Below are positions 1-9,699 of a DNA stretch of 64,000 nucleotides, one piece after another (within the stretch, counting starts at the first letter, position 1; every line of letters starts with the position of its first letter). Location of the stretch: positions 15,183 through 79,182 of the forward strand of contig NZ_JNWQ01000026.1 in NCBI RefSeq assembly GCF_000716875.1, in the 5' to 3' direction. The notes under the pieces are model-generated. The model saw nothing but the letters and a program-made list of their open reading frames with translations. It searched no databases and had not been told where the DNA came from. Both the position numbers and the translations under genes were made by a program. This DNA comes from Streptomyces novaecaesareae. Its GTDB lineage: Bacteria; Actinomycetota; Actinomycetes; Streptomycetales; Streptomycetaceae.

Positions 1-102
1 GTGCTCGGACTGGTGGTGCAGGCGCTGTTCGCCCCGGAGGAGTTTCCGGCCGAGCGTCAGACGGCCCTGCTGGACGCCTATCTGGCGGGGCTGGCGGACT
101 GA
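1..102 (+). CDS. C-terminal end of an unidentified protein (partial)
   Basis: The window opens inside a reading frame whose last 33 codons run to TGA at 100-102. The visible tail is helical and Leu/Ala-rich (ending AYLAGLAD) with high G/C third positions, so it looks like real coding sequence. The helical C-terminus would suit a TetR-type regulator or many other proteins; the family cannot be named. The true start lies upstream of the window, so the GTG at position 1 is not taken as a start. Confidence 0.5.
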   Translation: MLGLVVQALFAPEEFPAERQTALLDAYLAGLAD

Positions 103-471
103 GCCGCCCCCGGCGCGCGTTCCTGGGTGCCCCCTGGACGTTCCCGGGGTGCTTTCGGGTGCCCCCGGTCTGCTTTAGGGCGATTCCGGGTGCTTCCGAG
201 AGGTTCCGGGTGGGGGATTCGCCCGGGGTTTCCGTCGTCCGGGCGGCCCGGCGGGATTGTCCGGACCGCGGGATTGTCCGAAAACGGCCCGGAACCCGGC
301 CGAACACCGCGCCTGCCGTCGGCAATGGGGCAAAGGCAGGCGGTGCATTTTCGCGGCGGGCACGACACGCATTGTCACGGGTTATGTGCGGTGAGTGCGT
401 GTTATTACCGGGAGAACCTATCCGGCTACGCATAGTCGCGACCGGTGCGACGGTCCGGGTGAATTGCGGGG
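103..471. other. Intergenic stretch, no gene recognised
   Basis: 369 nt between the partial CDS and tRNA-Arg. All frames here look like GC-rich noise. Short direct repeats are visible: TTCCGGGTG-type units around 125-212 and two copies of GCGGGATTGTCCG near 251-280. No convincing terminator or promoter was identified. Confidence 0.5.
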
Positions 472-547
472 TGGCGCCCCCAGCAGGATTCGAACCTGCG
501 ACCTACCGCTTAGAAGGCGGGTGCTCTATCCGCTGAGCTATGGGGGC
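472..547 (-). tRNA. tRNA-Arg (anticodon TCT)
   Basis: The reverse strand folds into a full cloverleaf. The acceptor stem is GCCCCCA (547-541) paired with TGGGGGC (482-476). The anticodon arm is CCCGC-CTTCTAA-GCGGG with anticodon TCT, which reads AGA. The T-loop is TTCGAAT. The discriminator G (475) is followed by an encoded CCA (474-472). AGA codons are rare in such a GC-rich genome, so this is a minor arginine tRNA. Confidence 0.96.
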
Positions 548-1177
548 GGGACGGGCGGCGCCCGGATGGGCGTGACCGTGGCCGGGATCGGGCGACGAGC
601 GCCGGGGCGCACGTGGTCCGGCCCCGTACCTGAGGGTGGGGGTGGGGGTTGGTGGACCCTCGACCTGTCGGGGACAGGATAAGGGTGTCCAGTTCCTCGG
701 CCGGTGTGACGACACCGTCGTTGGTGTGTCGGTTCGGTGGAGCGGTCCGATAATCGCAGGTGAAGGCCGTGAGTGCAGCGGTCTGGGAGTGTTCCGCGCC
801 GGACGTTGTGCAGTCGTTACGGGGCTGCCTCCTCACCCGTTATGGATTCGGCACGGAGAATGCGCCGCCGGCGGTGCGGGTGGGGGCGCTAATCGCGGTT
901 GCGTCGGTCGGATGACGTGCGCGGACGGTCGCCGGGGGGCGTTCCCCCCGGCGCCGGTGGGGGTGGCGAACAGCGGGTTTGTTGTCATGGCCGCGAAGAG
1001 GAGGGGGCGAAGTGGTCCCCGGAGGTCGAAATTCACCCCTGCGAGTGACAACTGTTCCACAGGCCCGAGTTATCCACAGGATTTACGAAGTCATTGGCCC
1101 CGATTTCCCGTGGCGGGCACGCTCGGAGCGCACCGGTCGATTCCGTACGGTGCATCGGCGAGAACGGAGAGTGTGCC
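548..1177. other. Gene-free region upstream of ssbB
   Basis: 630 nt without a credible gene. The open frames crossing it have poor codon bias and no recognisable protein features. It contains the probable promoter of tRNA-Arg (reading left) and of ssbB (reading right), and two DnaA-box-like sites at 1053-1078. Confidence 0.55.
1053..1078 (+). promoter_or_regulatory. Two DnaA-box-like sites upstream of ssbB
   Basis: TGTTCCACA at 1053-1061 and an exact DnaA box TTATCCACA at 1070-1078 lie in the same orientation, 8 bp apart and about 100 bp before the ssbB start. In high-GC DNA the A/T-containing 9-mer is not expected often. DnaA control of ssbB is an inference. Confidence 0.5.
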
Positions 1178-1786
1178 GTGAGCGAGACGCATGTGACGGT
1201 GATCGGCAATGTCGCGACGGAGGTGACCTACGGGGAAACCTCCGGCGGGGTGCCGATGGCGAGCTTCCGGCTCGGCTGCACCGAGCGGCGGTACGACCGG
1301 CAGCGCGAGTGCTGGGTGGACGGCGAGACGCAGTGGGTGGCGGTGACGGCCTGGCGGGCGCTCGCGGTGAACCTGATCGGCTCGCTGGCCAAGGGCGATC
1401 CGGTGCTGGTGAGCGGCCGGCTGCGGGTGCGGGAGTGGACGGAGGGGGAGGCGAAGCGCAGCCGGGCCGAGATCGACGCCCGATCGGTCGGACACGATCT
1501 CACCCGCGGTACCTCGGCGTTCCGTTGGGCGTCGGCGGTGCGCGGGCAGCCGTCCGGCGGCGCGGGGTCGGTCGGGGCGGATCCCGCGGGCGAGGCCGGG
1601 GGCGAGGTGGTGCCGGGGTGGATCGTGACCGCACTGGAGGCGCGCAGGGCCCTTGCGACGGCTCCGGCGGCGGGTGCGGCGCCCGGGCCGCGGGCGTTGC
1701 CGCCGGGCGCGCGGCCGGTGACGGGGGGACAGGTCGAGGTGGCCGGGAGCGGGCGGGGAGGTGAAGGGCCGGATGCGGTGAACTGA
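1178..1786 (+). CDS. ssbB: Single-stranded DNA-binding protein, SsbB-type paralogue
   Basis: A 202-residue protein with an OB-fold over about residues 1-110: it opens SETHVTVIGNVATEV and contains an FRLGCTERRYD segment and the VAVTAWRALAVNL strand typical of bacterial SSB. It should bind ssDNA as a tetramer. The acidic C-terminal tip that recruits repair proteins (DDDIPF in housekeeping SSB) is absent; the protein ends GEGPDAVN. This matches streptomycete SsbB, which serves chromosome segregation during sporulation, rather than the essential SsbA. The start is GTG 1178, with GGAGA 7 nt upstream; the longer frame from 1094 adds an unrelated N-terminus. The tail (about 120-202) is Gly/Ala/Pro-rich and probably disordered. 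Confidence 0.88.
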   Translation: MSETHVTVIGNVATEVTYGETSGGVPMASFRLGCTERRYDRQRECWVDGETQWVAVTAWRALAVNLIGSLAKGDPVLVSGRLRVREWTEGEAKRSRAEIDARSVGHDLTRGTSAFRWASAVRGQPSGGAGSVGADPAGEAGGEVVPGWIVTALEARRALATAPAAGAAPGPRALPPGARPVTGGQVEVAGSGRGGEGPDAVN

Positions 1787-2094
1787 CCGGTCGGTGACCG
1801 TCTCTGTCGACAAATATGTTGATCGAGATGGTTGTTGTGCCCGCACGCGCAATGTCGACCGGATAACGGAAAGTGGCCCGGAGTTTCTGGCCATCCGTCA
1901 GCTTGTGTGGAATCTGAGAGGATTGATAACGATCCAGATACGGAACTGTCCTGATTTCGCATGGGGGTTTCGGGGCCTCTGGGGGTCAATAGGATTCGTC
2001 TGGTTCATACCCGCAGCAGTGCCACAGGGGGCACGCGCGGCACGGCAAGTCGGCGGGCTGTCCATCGGACGGGCCTGGCCCGGAGGGATCCCAG
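1787..2094. other. Intergenic region with probable promoter of the thioester protein
   Basis: 308 nt, more AT-rich than its surroundings. A plausible -35/-10 pair is TTGTGT (1903-1908) and GATAAC (1925-1930) with 16-nt spacing, which would leave a 5' leader of roughly 160 nt. No gene was recognised. Confidence 0.35.
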
Positions 2095-3582
2095 ATGTTC
2101 CAGAGGCAGGGGCGGAGTCTGTCCCGGATAACCACTGTCATGCTCACGACCAGCGTTGCGCTGGGTGGAAGCCTGTTCGCGGCGGGTGCGGCGGTCGCGG
2201 CGGACACCCCGGGTTCGGGCGTGACGGCAGTGGTGCAGAACACCATGCTCGGCGAGAAGATCGACGTCGAGGGCGAGGGCACCGTCGACGGCGGTCTGTT
2301 CACCCTCAAGACCGCCGACGGCGAGCTGCAGACCTACTGCATCGACTTCGGCTTCCCGGTCGACATCCGGAAGAAGATCCAGTACCAGGAGTCCGACTGG
2401 GCCTCCAGCTCCCTCGGCGACAAGAACAAGGTCGAGGCGGCCGCCAAGATCCGCTGGATCCTGGAGAACTCCTACCCGCAGGTCAAGGACCTCGCGGCGC
2501 TCGCCAAGGCCGCCGGTGCCGGCAGCCTGACCGAGCAGGACGCGGCCGCGGGCACCCAGGCCGCGATCTGGAAGTACTCGGACGGCAAGAACGCCACCCC
2601 GCAGAGCGCCGGCGCCACCAAGCTGCGCGACTACCTGACCGGCGCCGCCAACAAGGGCATCGCCGCCGAGCCCAAGCCCTCGCTGAGCCTCAACCCGGAC
2701 TCGGTCTCCGGCAAGTCCGGCGCCAAGCTCGGCCCGTTCACCCTCAACTCCAGCGCCGCCGAGGTGAAGCTGGCCGTCAGCGGCGACGCCGCCGACAAGG
2801 TCAAGGTGCTGGACAGCACCGGCAAGCAGGTCGGCGCGTCGCTGACCGGCCCGATCGCCAAGGACACCCAGCTGTTCCTGGACGTGCCGGCCGGCACCCC
2901 GGACGGCGCGGTCGCGCTGAACGCCAGCGCCACCACCGTCGTGCCCAGCGGCCGCGTCTTCCTCAGCAAGGGCTACACCCGCGACGAGCACAGCCAGACC
3001 ATGATCCTGGCCGGCTCCAGCAAGCTCAGCGTCGCCGCCGCGGCCAAGGCCACCTGGAAGCAGGGCAAGGGCGCGCTGGTCGACAGCACCGCCAAGGTCG
3101 AGTGCGCCAACGGCGGCGTGCGGGTGACCGTCACCAACGGTGGTGACGAGGCCGCCACTGTCACGGTCAAGCCGGGCAAGCAGGTGACCGTCCAGCCGGG
3201 CAAGAGCGAGAGCGTGCTCGTCCCGGTCGCCGAGAAGACCGGCTACGACATCACCGTCTCCGGCCCGAACGGCTACAGCCGCCAGTTCCAGGGCGTCCTG
3301 GACTGCAAGACCGGCACCGGCACCACCCCGACCGGTACCCCGACCACCCCGGCCGCGACCGGTACGCCGTCGGGCACCCCGTCCGGCACCCCGAGCACCG
3401 GCGCGGGCCAGCCGACCCCGGCGACCACCAGCGCCGCCCCGGGCACCGGTGGCCTGGCCCAGACCGGTGCCAATGACTCGACCCCGATCCTCGCCGCCGT
3501 CGCCGGTGGCCTGGTCGTGGCCGGTGGCGCCGCCGTCTTCGTCCTGCGCCGCCGCGGCCGCCACGGCCGCACCACCGCCTGA
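2095..3582 (+). CDS. Cell-wall-anchored thioester-domain (TQXA) protein with LAXTG sorting signal
   Basis: A 495-residue exported surface protein. It has an N-terminal signal peptide (cleavage probable after about residue 36, AAVA-ADTP). A thioester domain follows, with Cys82 in YCIDFGFP and Gln155 in GTQAAIWK. In this family those two side chains form an internal thioester that can bond covalently to host or matrix amines. A middle region of Ig-like beta segments, a Thr/Pro/Gly-rich stalk (about 405-450), the sorting motif LAQTG (454-458), a hydrophobic helix and an Arg-rich tail complete it. LAXTG is the substrate motif of class E sortases in streptomycetes. The start ATG has GGAGG 7-8 nt upstream. 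No sortase gene is in the window. Family-level assignment is firm; the target is unknown. Confidence 0.93.
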   Translation: MFQRQGRSLSRITTVMLTTSVALGGSLFAAGAAVAADTPGSGVTAVVQNTMLGEKIDVEGEGTVDGGLFTLKTADGELQTYCIDFGFPVDIRKKIQYQESDWASSSLGDKNKVEAAAKIRWILENSYPQVKDLAALAKAAGAGSLTEQDAAAGTQAAIWKYSDGKNATPQSAGATKLRDYLTGAANKGIAAEPKPSLSLNPDSVSGKSGAKLGPFTLNSSAAEVKLAVSGDAADKVKVLDSTGKQVGASLTGPIAKDTQLFLDVPAGTPDGAVALNASATTVVPSGRVFLSKGYTRDEHSQTMILAGSSKLSVAAAAKATWKQGKGALVDSTAKVECANGGVRVTVTNGGDEAATVTVKPGKQVTVQPGKSESVLVPVAEKTGYDITVSGPNGYSRQFQGVLDCKTGTGTTPTGTPTTPAATGTPSGTPSGTPSTGAGQPTPATTSAAPGTGGLAQTGANDSTPILAAVAGGLVVAGGAAVFVLRRRGRHGRTTA

Positions 3583-3622
3583 TTCGCCTGATCCGGCTGA
3601 TCCGGCTGATCCGTCTGATCAG
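3578..3622. repeat. 5 x 9-bp tandem repeat at 3' end of the thioester gene
   Basis: Five units of the type CCTGATCCG/GCTGATCCG; the first overlaps the stop codon (3580-3582). It is one of many short tandem arrays at gene ends in this window. Confidence 0.85.
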
Positions 3623-3681
3623 TCCGAACCGCCTGAGCGGGCCCGGGGAGTCGACCTCCTGAGGCCCTGAGCAGCGGAACC

Positions 3682-3718
3682 GGCCCGGCTCCCCGCAGTT
3701 GCTGCGGGGAGCCGGGCC
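3682..3718 (+). terminator. Strong GC-rich hairpin terminator
   Basis: A 17-bp perfect stem: GGCCCGGCTCCCCGCAG (3682-3698), loop TTG, then its complement (3702-3718), followed only by TT. It lies between the thioester gene and ettA. Terminators without a long U-tract are usual in streptomycetes. Confidence 0.8.
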
Positions 3719-3915
3719 TTCGCCGTTCCCGGGGTACTTCGCGGGGCGCCGGGGAGCGAGGGGGCGCCGGCGTCGGCGCCGACGGGGGCAGGGTGGCGGG
3801 CTGCGGCCGCGGATACCCCGGTGGGGTCACCCGGGCGGTTCGGGGGTTCCGGCCGGGTGCGGCACAATGGAAGGCTGCAAGCCGAATACTCCCGACGACG
3901 CCGGAGCGATCTCAC

Positions 3916-5580
<1,665 letters not shown>

Positions 5581-5719
5581 CATCCAGCTGTCACAACGGC
5601 CCGGCAGACTGCCCTCCGGGGCGGCCCGCCGGGCCGCGGCCCGCCGCCACCGTCCTTCGCCGCCCGTCGGCGTCGCGGGACGGGCGGCGGCCGGCCACCG
5701 GACACCGAGGAGAACACCC

Positions 5720-6163
5720 GTGGCTCGCCACATCTACCCCTGCCCGCTGCGCTGGTCCGACATGGACGCCTTCGGGCACGTCAACAACGTGGTCTTCCTG
5801 CGCTACCTGGAGGAGGCCCGGATCGACTTCATGTTCACCCAGGCCGCCGAGGCCGGCGCCGGGGAGTTCGCGGGCGGCTCGGTGGTGGCGCGCCACGAGA
5901 TCGACTACAAGCGCCCGTTGGTGCACCGGCCGGAGCCGGTCACCATCGAGACCTGGGTGACGAAGATCGGCGGCGCCTCGCTGACCGTCTCGTACGAGAT
6001 CAAGGACGTCGCCGAGGACGGCACCGACATCGTGTACGTCCGGGCGTCCACCGTGGTCGTCCCCTACGACCTGGCCGAGGGCCGGCCGCGCCGGATCTCG
6101 CCGGTGGAGCGGGAGTTCCTCAGCCGCTTCATGGACGAGGCCCCGGCCGTCGCGGCAGTCTGA
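5720..6163 (+). CDS. Acyl-CoA thioesterase (4HBT hotdog fold, YbgC/FadM type)
   Basis: A 147-residue hotdog-fold protein. The N-terminal motif WSDMDAFGHVNNVVFLRYLEE is the active-site signature of the 4-hydroxybenzoyl-CoA-like thioesterases; Asp in DMDAFGHVNN is the usual catalytic residue. It would hydrolyse acyl-CoA thioesters in the cytosol; chain-length preference cannot be read from sequence. The GTG start at 5720 has CGAGGAGA about 8 nt upstream. It follows ettA by 139 nt and may be in a loose unit with the next gene. Confidence 0.92.
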   Translation: MARHIYPCPLRWSDMDAFGHVNNVVFLRYLEEARIDFMFTQAAEAGAGEFAGGSVVARHEIDYKRPLVHRPEPVTIETWVTKIGGASLTVSYEIKDVAEDGTDIVYVRASTVVVPYDLAEGRPRRISPVEREFLSRFMDEAPAVAAV

Positions 6164-6178
6164 AGTAGCACCCCCACC

Positions 6179-6216
6179 ACGATCGAGCCCCACGACGATC
6201 GAGCCCCACGACGATT
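6179..6216. repeat. 16-bp direct tandem repeat upstream of the TTG-started gene
   Basis: Two perfect copies of ACGATCGAGCCCCACG (6179-6194, 6195-6210) and the start of a third. They lie between the thioesterase stop (6163) and the following start (6231). Confidence 0.85.
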
Positions 6217-6230
6217 CGAGCTGAGCCGCG

Positions 6231-6923
6231 TTGACCATCACCGCCCGCCTCGCCCTGGCCGACGCCGGGGAGGCCGCCGATCTCTCCGCCTTCCTGCTGC
6301 GCCTGTTGCGCTTTGACAAGGCGGCGGCCGTGCGCCTGCAGGCGGTGGGCCCGGGGCCGGAGGACGGCGTGCTGGCGGTCTTCGGCCGGCTGCCGCTGGG
6401 CGGTTCGGGCGCGCTGGTGATCCGTACCGCGCGGCTGGGCGGCCTCGACGAGCCGGTGGACCTGACCGCCTCGGCGGGCCAACTGCTGGACGGTGTGGAC
6501 ACCGAGGCGGGCACCGTCGCGCTGCCCGCGCCGGTGACCGGCCCGGCCTGGGCCGGGCTGCTGCCGCCGCGCACCGGCTGGCGGCCGGTCGGGGCTCCGC
6601 CGGTGGCCGAGGTGTACCCCGAACTCATGGCCGGGGTGCGGGAGTTCCGTGAGCGCAGCGAGGCCGTCCCGGCGCACCACCGCACCCGCGCGGTGCTGGA
6701 CGCGCTGGCCGACGAGATCTGGTCCCGCCCGGTGTCCGCGCTGCCGGAGCTGCCGCTGCGGGCGGTGCACGCCGCGTACGTGATCGGCTTCCTGAAGCCC
6801 GGCGCCCCGCTCACCGTGCACCGGGCGGGCGGCTGGCTGCGGTTGAGCGCCCCGGCGGGCTCGGTGGCGGTGCGCACCGCGGCCGCGCCGGGCGCGGGGC
6901 TCGGGCTCAGCCCGATCAGGTAG
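6231..6923 (+). CDS. Conserved hypothetical protein (actinobacterial)
   Basis: A 230-residue protein beginning at TTG 6231. It is Ala/Leu/Gly-rich with no signal peptide and no clear membrane helix. No catalytic motif was recognised. The middle (about residues 120-190) has an acidic helix-rich stretch with VYPELMAGVREFRERSE. Codon bias is strongly coding throughout. There is no good ribosome-binding site before the TTG, only GAGCTGAG, so the exact start is uncertain. It is probably cotranscribed with the thioesterase. Function unknown. Confidence 0.7.
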   Translation: MTITARLALADAGEAADLSAFLLRLLRFDKAAAVRLQAVGPGPEDGVLAVFGRLPLGGSGALVIRTARLGGLDEPVDLTASAGQLLDGVDTEAGTVALPAPVTGPAWAGLLPPRTGWRPVGAPPVAEVYPELMAGVREFRERSEAVPAHHRTRAVLDALADEIWSRPVSALPELPLRAVHAAYVIGFLKPGAPLTVHRAGGWLRLSAPAGSVAVRTAAAPGAGLGLSPIR

Positions 6924-6955
6924 TCCGGCCCGGCAGGTAGTCCGGCCGGAGCGGC

Positions 6956-7360
6956 TCAGCCCTCGGTGTTGATCATCGAGGCGGCGGCGTAGGTCAGGTA
7001 GTCCAGCAGCTGGCGCTCGTGGTCGGCCGGCAGCTCCAGGCTGTCGACGGCCGCCCGCATGTGCTTCAGCCAGGCGTCGTGGGCGGCGCGGTCGACCTTG
7101 AACGGCGCGTGCCGCATCCGCAGCCGCGGGTGGCCGCGCCGGTCGCTGTAGGTGCGCGGGCCGCCCCAGTACTGCATCAGGAACAGCGCCATGCGCTCCT
7201 CGGCCGGGCCGAGGTCGTCCTCGGGGTACATCGGCCGCAGCAGCTCGTCCTCGGCGATGCCCTCGTAGAACCGGTGGACCAGACGCCGGAAGGTCGGCTC
7301 ACCGCCGACCTGGTCGTAGAAGGTCTCCTCGCTCAGCGTGCCCTGCCGGATCTCTCTCAC
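6956..7360 (-). CDS. glbO: Truncated haemoglobin, group II (GlbO-like)
   Basis: A 134-residue group II (trHbO) globin. It starts [20 protein letters not shown] and contains [24 protein letters not shown] and the [11 protein letters not shown] segment, whose His (F8) is the proximal haem ligand. The distal-pocket Tyr (CD1 type) and Trp G8 expected for group II are compatible with the visible GGPRTYSD and AHDAWLKHM segments. It probably binds O2 and takes part in redox or peroxide chemistry. The GTG at 7360 matches family length; the upstream ATG at 7405 would add 15 unlikely residues. Confidence 0.94.
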   Translation of the reverse strand: MREIRQGTLSEETFYDQVGGEPTFRRLVHRFYEGIAEDELLRPMYPEDDLGPAEERMALFLMQYWGGPRTYSDRRGHPRLRMRHAPFKVDRAAHDAWLKHMRAAVDSLELPADHERQLLDYLTYAAASMINTEG

Positions 7361-7468
7361 CCGACCATGGTCGCAGACGCCGACGGGGTCGTACACCGGG
7401 ACCAATGGCGTACGACCCCGCAGGGATCAGCGGTCAGCGCGGACCGGTCGGACCGGTCGGCGGACCGG

Positions 7469-8614
7469 TCAGGCGTCTTCCCACTTGAAGAGCTTCCAGG
7501 AGATGCCGGTCAGCACGGCCGCGAAGAGCAGCAGGCCGCCCATGGTCGGCAGGGCGTCCATGACGCCGCCGCCGCGGGTCAGCACCGACTGCGCGGAGTT
7601 CACCAGGTAGTGCAGCGGCATGACCTCGGAGACCGTCTTCAGCCAGGCCGGGGCGTTGTCCATCGGGAAGAACGAGCCGGACAGGAAGGACATCGGCAGC
7701 ACGATGATCTGCGAGATGCCGTTGGCCGCCTCCTCGGTCTTGGCGACCGAGCCGGCCAGCAGGCCGATCGACATGAAGGCGAGCGTCGCGCAGCACACCA
7801 GCGGGATGATCAGCCACCAGTTGCCGGTCAGCTTGAGCCCGAAGAAGCTCGTGGCGACGACCAGGAAGACGATGGTCTGCAGGAGCGCGGTCAGCAGCGA
7901 GACCAGGATCCGGGAGCTGACGACCGTACCCGCACTGATCGGGGCCAGCCGCAGCCGGCGCAGCACCTTGGTCTTGCGCCAGTTGACCAGCGTCAGCGCG
8001 GCGCCGAACACCGCGCCGGTGGCGATGGCCCAGCCGAGCAGGCCGGGGGTGAGGAACTGGATCGGCTTGAGCGACTTGTCCTCGACCTGCTGGGCGTCCA
8101 GCACGTAGGCCGGCTTCTGGCCGGTGGCCTCCTGGTTGGCGCCCTGGACCACCGAGTTGAGGATGCCCTGGACGGCGCCGGCGCGGACGGTGTCGGCGGC
8201 GGTGAAACGCAGCTCGACCTTGCCGTCCGGGCCCTGCTTGATCATCGCGTCGAAGTCGCCCTTGCGGACCTTCTCCAGCGTGGCCGACTCGTCGTCGGTC
8301 TTGGTGATCGTGAGGACCTCGTCCAGCCCGGCCCGCTCGCCGCCCTGCATCGAGTCGAACAGCTTCACCGCGCCGACCTGCGCCACCTTGGCGTGCGGGC
8401 TGCCGGAGCCCTTGGTCACGGCGCCGAAGAAGACCAGGAAGACCAGCGGGAAGAGCAGGATGAAGAAGGTCGCGGTGCGGTCGCGCTTCATGCCGAGCAG
8501 CATGGCGCGGGACAGGCTCCAGAACGCGCTGACCCGCTCCCGTTCGCCGGCGGCGCCGGCCGAACCGCCCCGCTGGGCGGGGACCTTCGGCTCGGTGGGG
8601 GTAGTGGAGGTCAT
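7469..8614 (-). CDS. ABC-2 type transporter permease
   Basis: A 381-residue membrane protein of the ABC-2 (DrrB/YhgE-like) class. One TM helix is near residues 45-65 (FFILLFPLVFLVFFG). A large extracytoplasmic domain of about 150 residues follows, then five TM helices in the C-terminal half, with the characteristic segment PMSFLSGSFFPMDNAPAW. It pairs with the ATPase encoded immediately upstream; their ATGA overlap (8611-8614) implies translational coupling. It likely exports a lipid, drug or peptide; the substrate cannot be inferred. Confidence 0.92.
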   Translation of the reverse strand: MTSTTPTEPKVPAQRGGSAGAAGERERVSAFWSLSRAMLLGMKRDRTATFFILLFPLVFLVFFGAVTKGSGSPHAKVAQVGAVKLFDSMQGGERAGLDEVLTITKTDDESATLEKVRKGDFDAMIKQGPDGKVELRFTAADTVRAGAVQGILNSVVQGANQEATGQKPAYVLDAQQVEDKSLKPIQFLTPGLLGWAIATGAVFGAALTLVNWRKTKVLRRLRLAPISAGTVVSSRILVSLLTALLQTIVFLVVATSFFGLKLTGNWWLIIPLVCCATLAFMSIGLLAGSVAKTEEAANGISQIIVLPMSFLSGSFFPMDNAPAWLKTVSEVMPLHYLVNSAQSVLTRGGGVMDALPTMGGLLLFAAVLTGISWKLFKWEDA

Positions 8615-9528
8615 GCGCGGAACTCCCGTCCGGTCAGCTGGAGGAAGACGTCCTCCAGGGTGGCGCCGCGCACTTCGAGGCCGCGCAGGGCGTTCTGCTC
8701 GGCCAGGACGCTGAGCACGGGGGCCGGAAGGCGGGTGGAGACGGAGAGCGAGACGGAGTCGTCCTCCAGGGTGGCGATGTCGGCGCCGGCCGCGGTCAGC
8801 AGCTGGCGGGCCCGGTCGAGCGGCAGCTGGCCGGAGGCCACGCTGATCCGCACGGTGTCGTCGATCTCGCGGATCAGCGCCGCCGGGGCGCCGGTGTGCA
8901 GGATCTTGCCGTGGTCCATGATCGAGACCCGGTCGCAGAGCACCTCGGCCTCGTCCAGGTAGTGCGTGGTGAGCACGACCGTGCGGCCCTCGGCGTTGAT
9001 GTCCCGCAGGAGGTCCCAGAGGTTGCGCCGGGCCTGCGGGTCGAGGCCGGTGGTGGGCTCGTCCAGGAAGACGAGCTCCGGGTCGTGGGCCAGTGCGCAG
9101 GCGATCGACAGGCGCTGGGCCTGGCCGCCGGACATCTGGTCGGTCATGGTCTCGGACTTGTCCGCGAGGCCGACCCGCTCCAGCATCGCATCGGCCCGCT
9201 TGGGGCCGACCCCGTAGAACGACGCGAAGGTGCGAATGGTCTCCCGGGCCGTCAGTTTCCGGAAGAAAGCGGAGGCCTGGAACTGCACGCCGATTCGCGG
9301 CAGCAGTTTCGGATTGCGCGGCCAGGGAGCCATCCCCAGCAGCTCGACCCGGCCCTCGTCCGGTTCCCGGACGCCTTCCAGGATCTCCATGGTGGTGGTC
9401 TTCCCGGCGCCGTTGGGGCCCAGGATCCCGTAGAACTCGCCGGCCTCGACGGTGAGGGACACCCCGTCGACGGCCTGCACATCCCCGTACCGCTGACGGA
9501 TGCCGTCGGCGGATATAGCTGCAGTCAT
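8611..9528 (-). CDS. ABC transporter ATP-binding protein (DrrA/CcmA type)
   Basis: A 305-residue ATPase with Walker A GPNGAGKTT, a Q-loop in GVQFQASAFF, signature SGGQAQR, Walker B LVFLDEPTTGLD and switch His in LTTHYLDEAE. The C-terminal 80 residues form the extension typical of exporters of the DrrA group. It drives the permease encoded next (4-bp overlap). The ATG start at 9528 opens the two-gene unit. Streptomycete pairs of this kind are often multidrug or antibiotic exporters, but no biosynthetic gene is adjacent. Confidence 0.94.
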   Translation of the reverse strand: MTAAISADGIRQRYGDVQAVDGVSLTVEAGEFYGILGPNGAGKTTTMEILEGVREPDEGRVELLGMAPWPRNPKLLPRIGVQFQASAFFRKLTARETIRTFASFYGVGPKRADAMLERVGLADKSETMTDQMSGGQAQRLSIACALAHDPELVFLDEPTTGLDPQARRNLWDLLRDINAEGRTVVLTTHYLDEAEVLCDRVSIMDHGKILHTGAPAALIREIDDTVRISVASGQLPLDRARQLLTAAGADIATLEDDSVSLSVSTRLPAPVLSVLAEQNALRGLEVRGATLEDVFLQLTGREFRA

Positions 9529-9612
9529 GTGCCCTGAGACTAGGGCTTTCGGAGCGTCTTGTGCACATCCGGGGCAGGGATTTGCAGATCCTTTGAGGAA
9601 GTCGGACGAAAA

Positions 9613-9651
9613 GCCGGGCCGAGCGAAATGTCGAATTCCGCTCGGCCCGGC
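9613..9651 (-). terminator. Intrinsic terminator of the PknG/FHA operon
   Basis: A 13-bp perfect stem, GCCGGGCCGAGCG (9613-9625) with its complement (9639-9651), and a 13-nt loop. On the minus strand it is followed by CTTTTCG, giving a U-run after the stem. It sits 49 nt after the FHA stop, so it ends the seven-gene minus-strand operon. Confidence 0.8.
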
Positions 9652-9699
9652 CGGAGTTGTCGCTGACGCACGCTCAGCTGACGTGTTTTCGGGAGTGCG

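Noticed and set aside
1..547. Integrated element beside tRNA-Arg
   Set aside because: No integrase, excisionase or duplicated tRNA 3' end was seen around either tRNA gene in the window.
636..1181. 181-residue plus-strand frame upstream of ssbB
   Set aside because: Weak codon bias, no recognisable features, and it overlaps the regulatory region with DnaA boxes.
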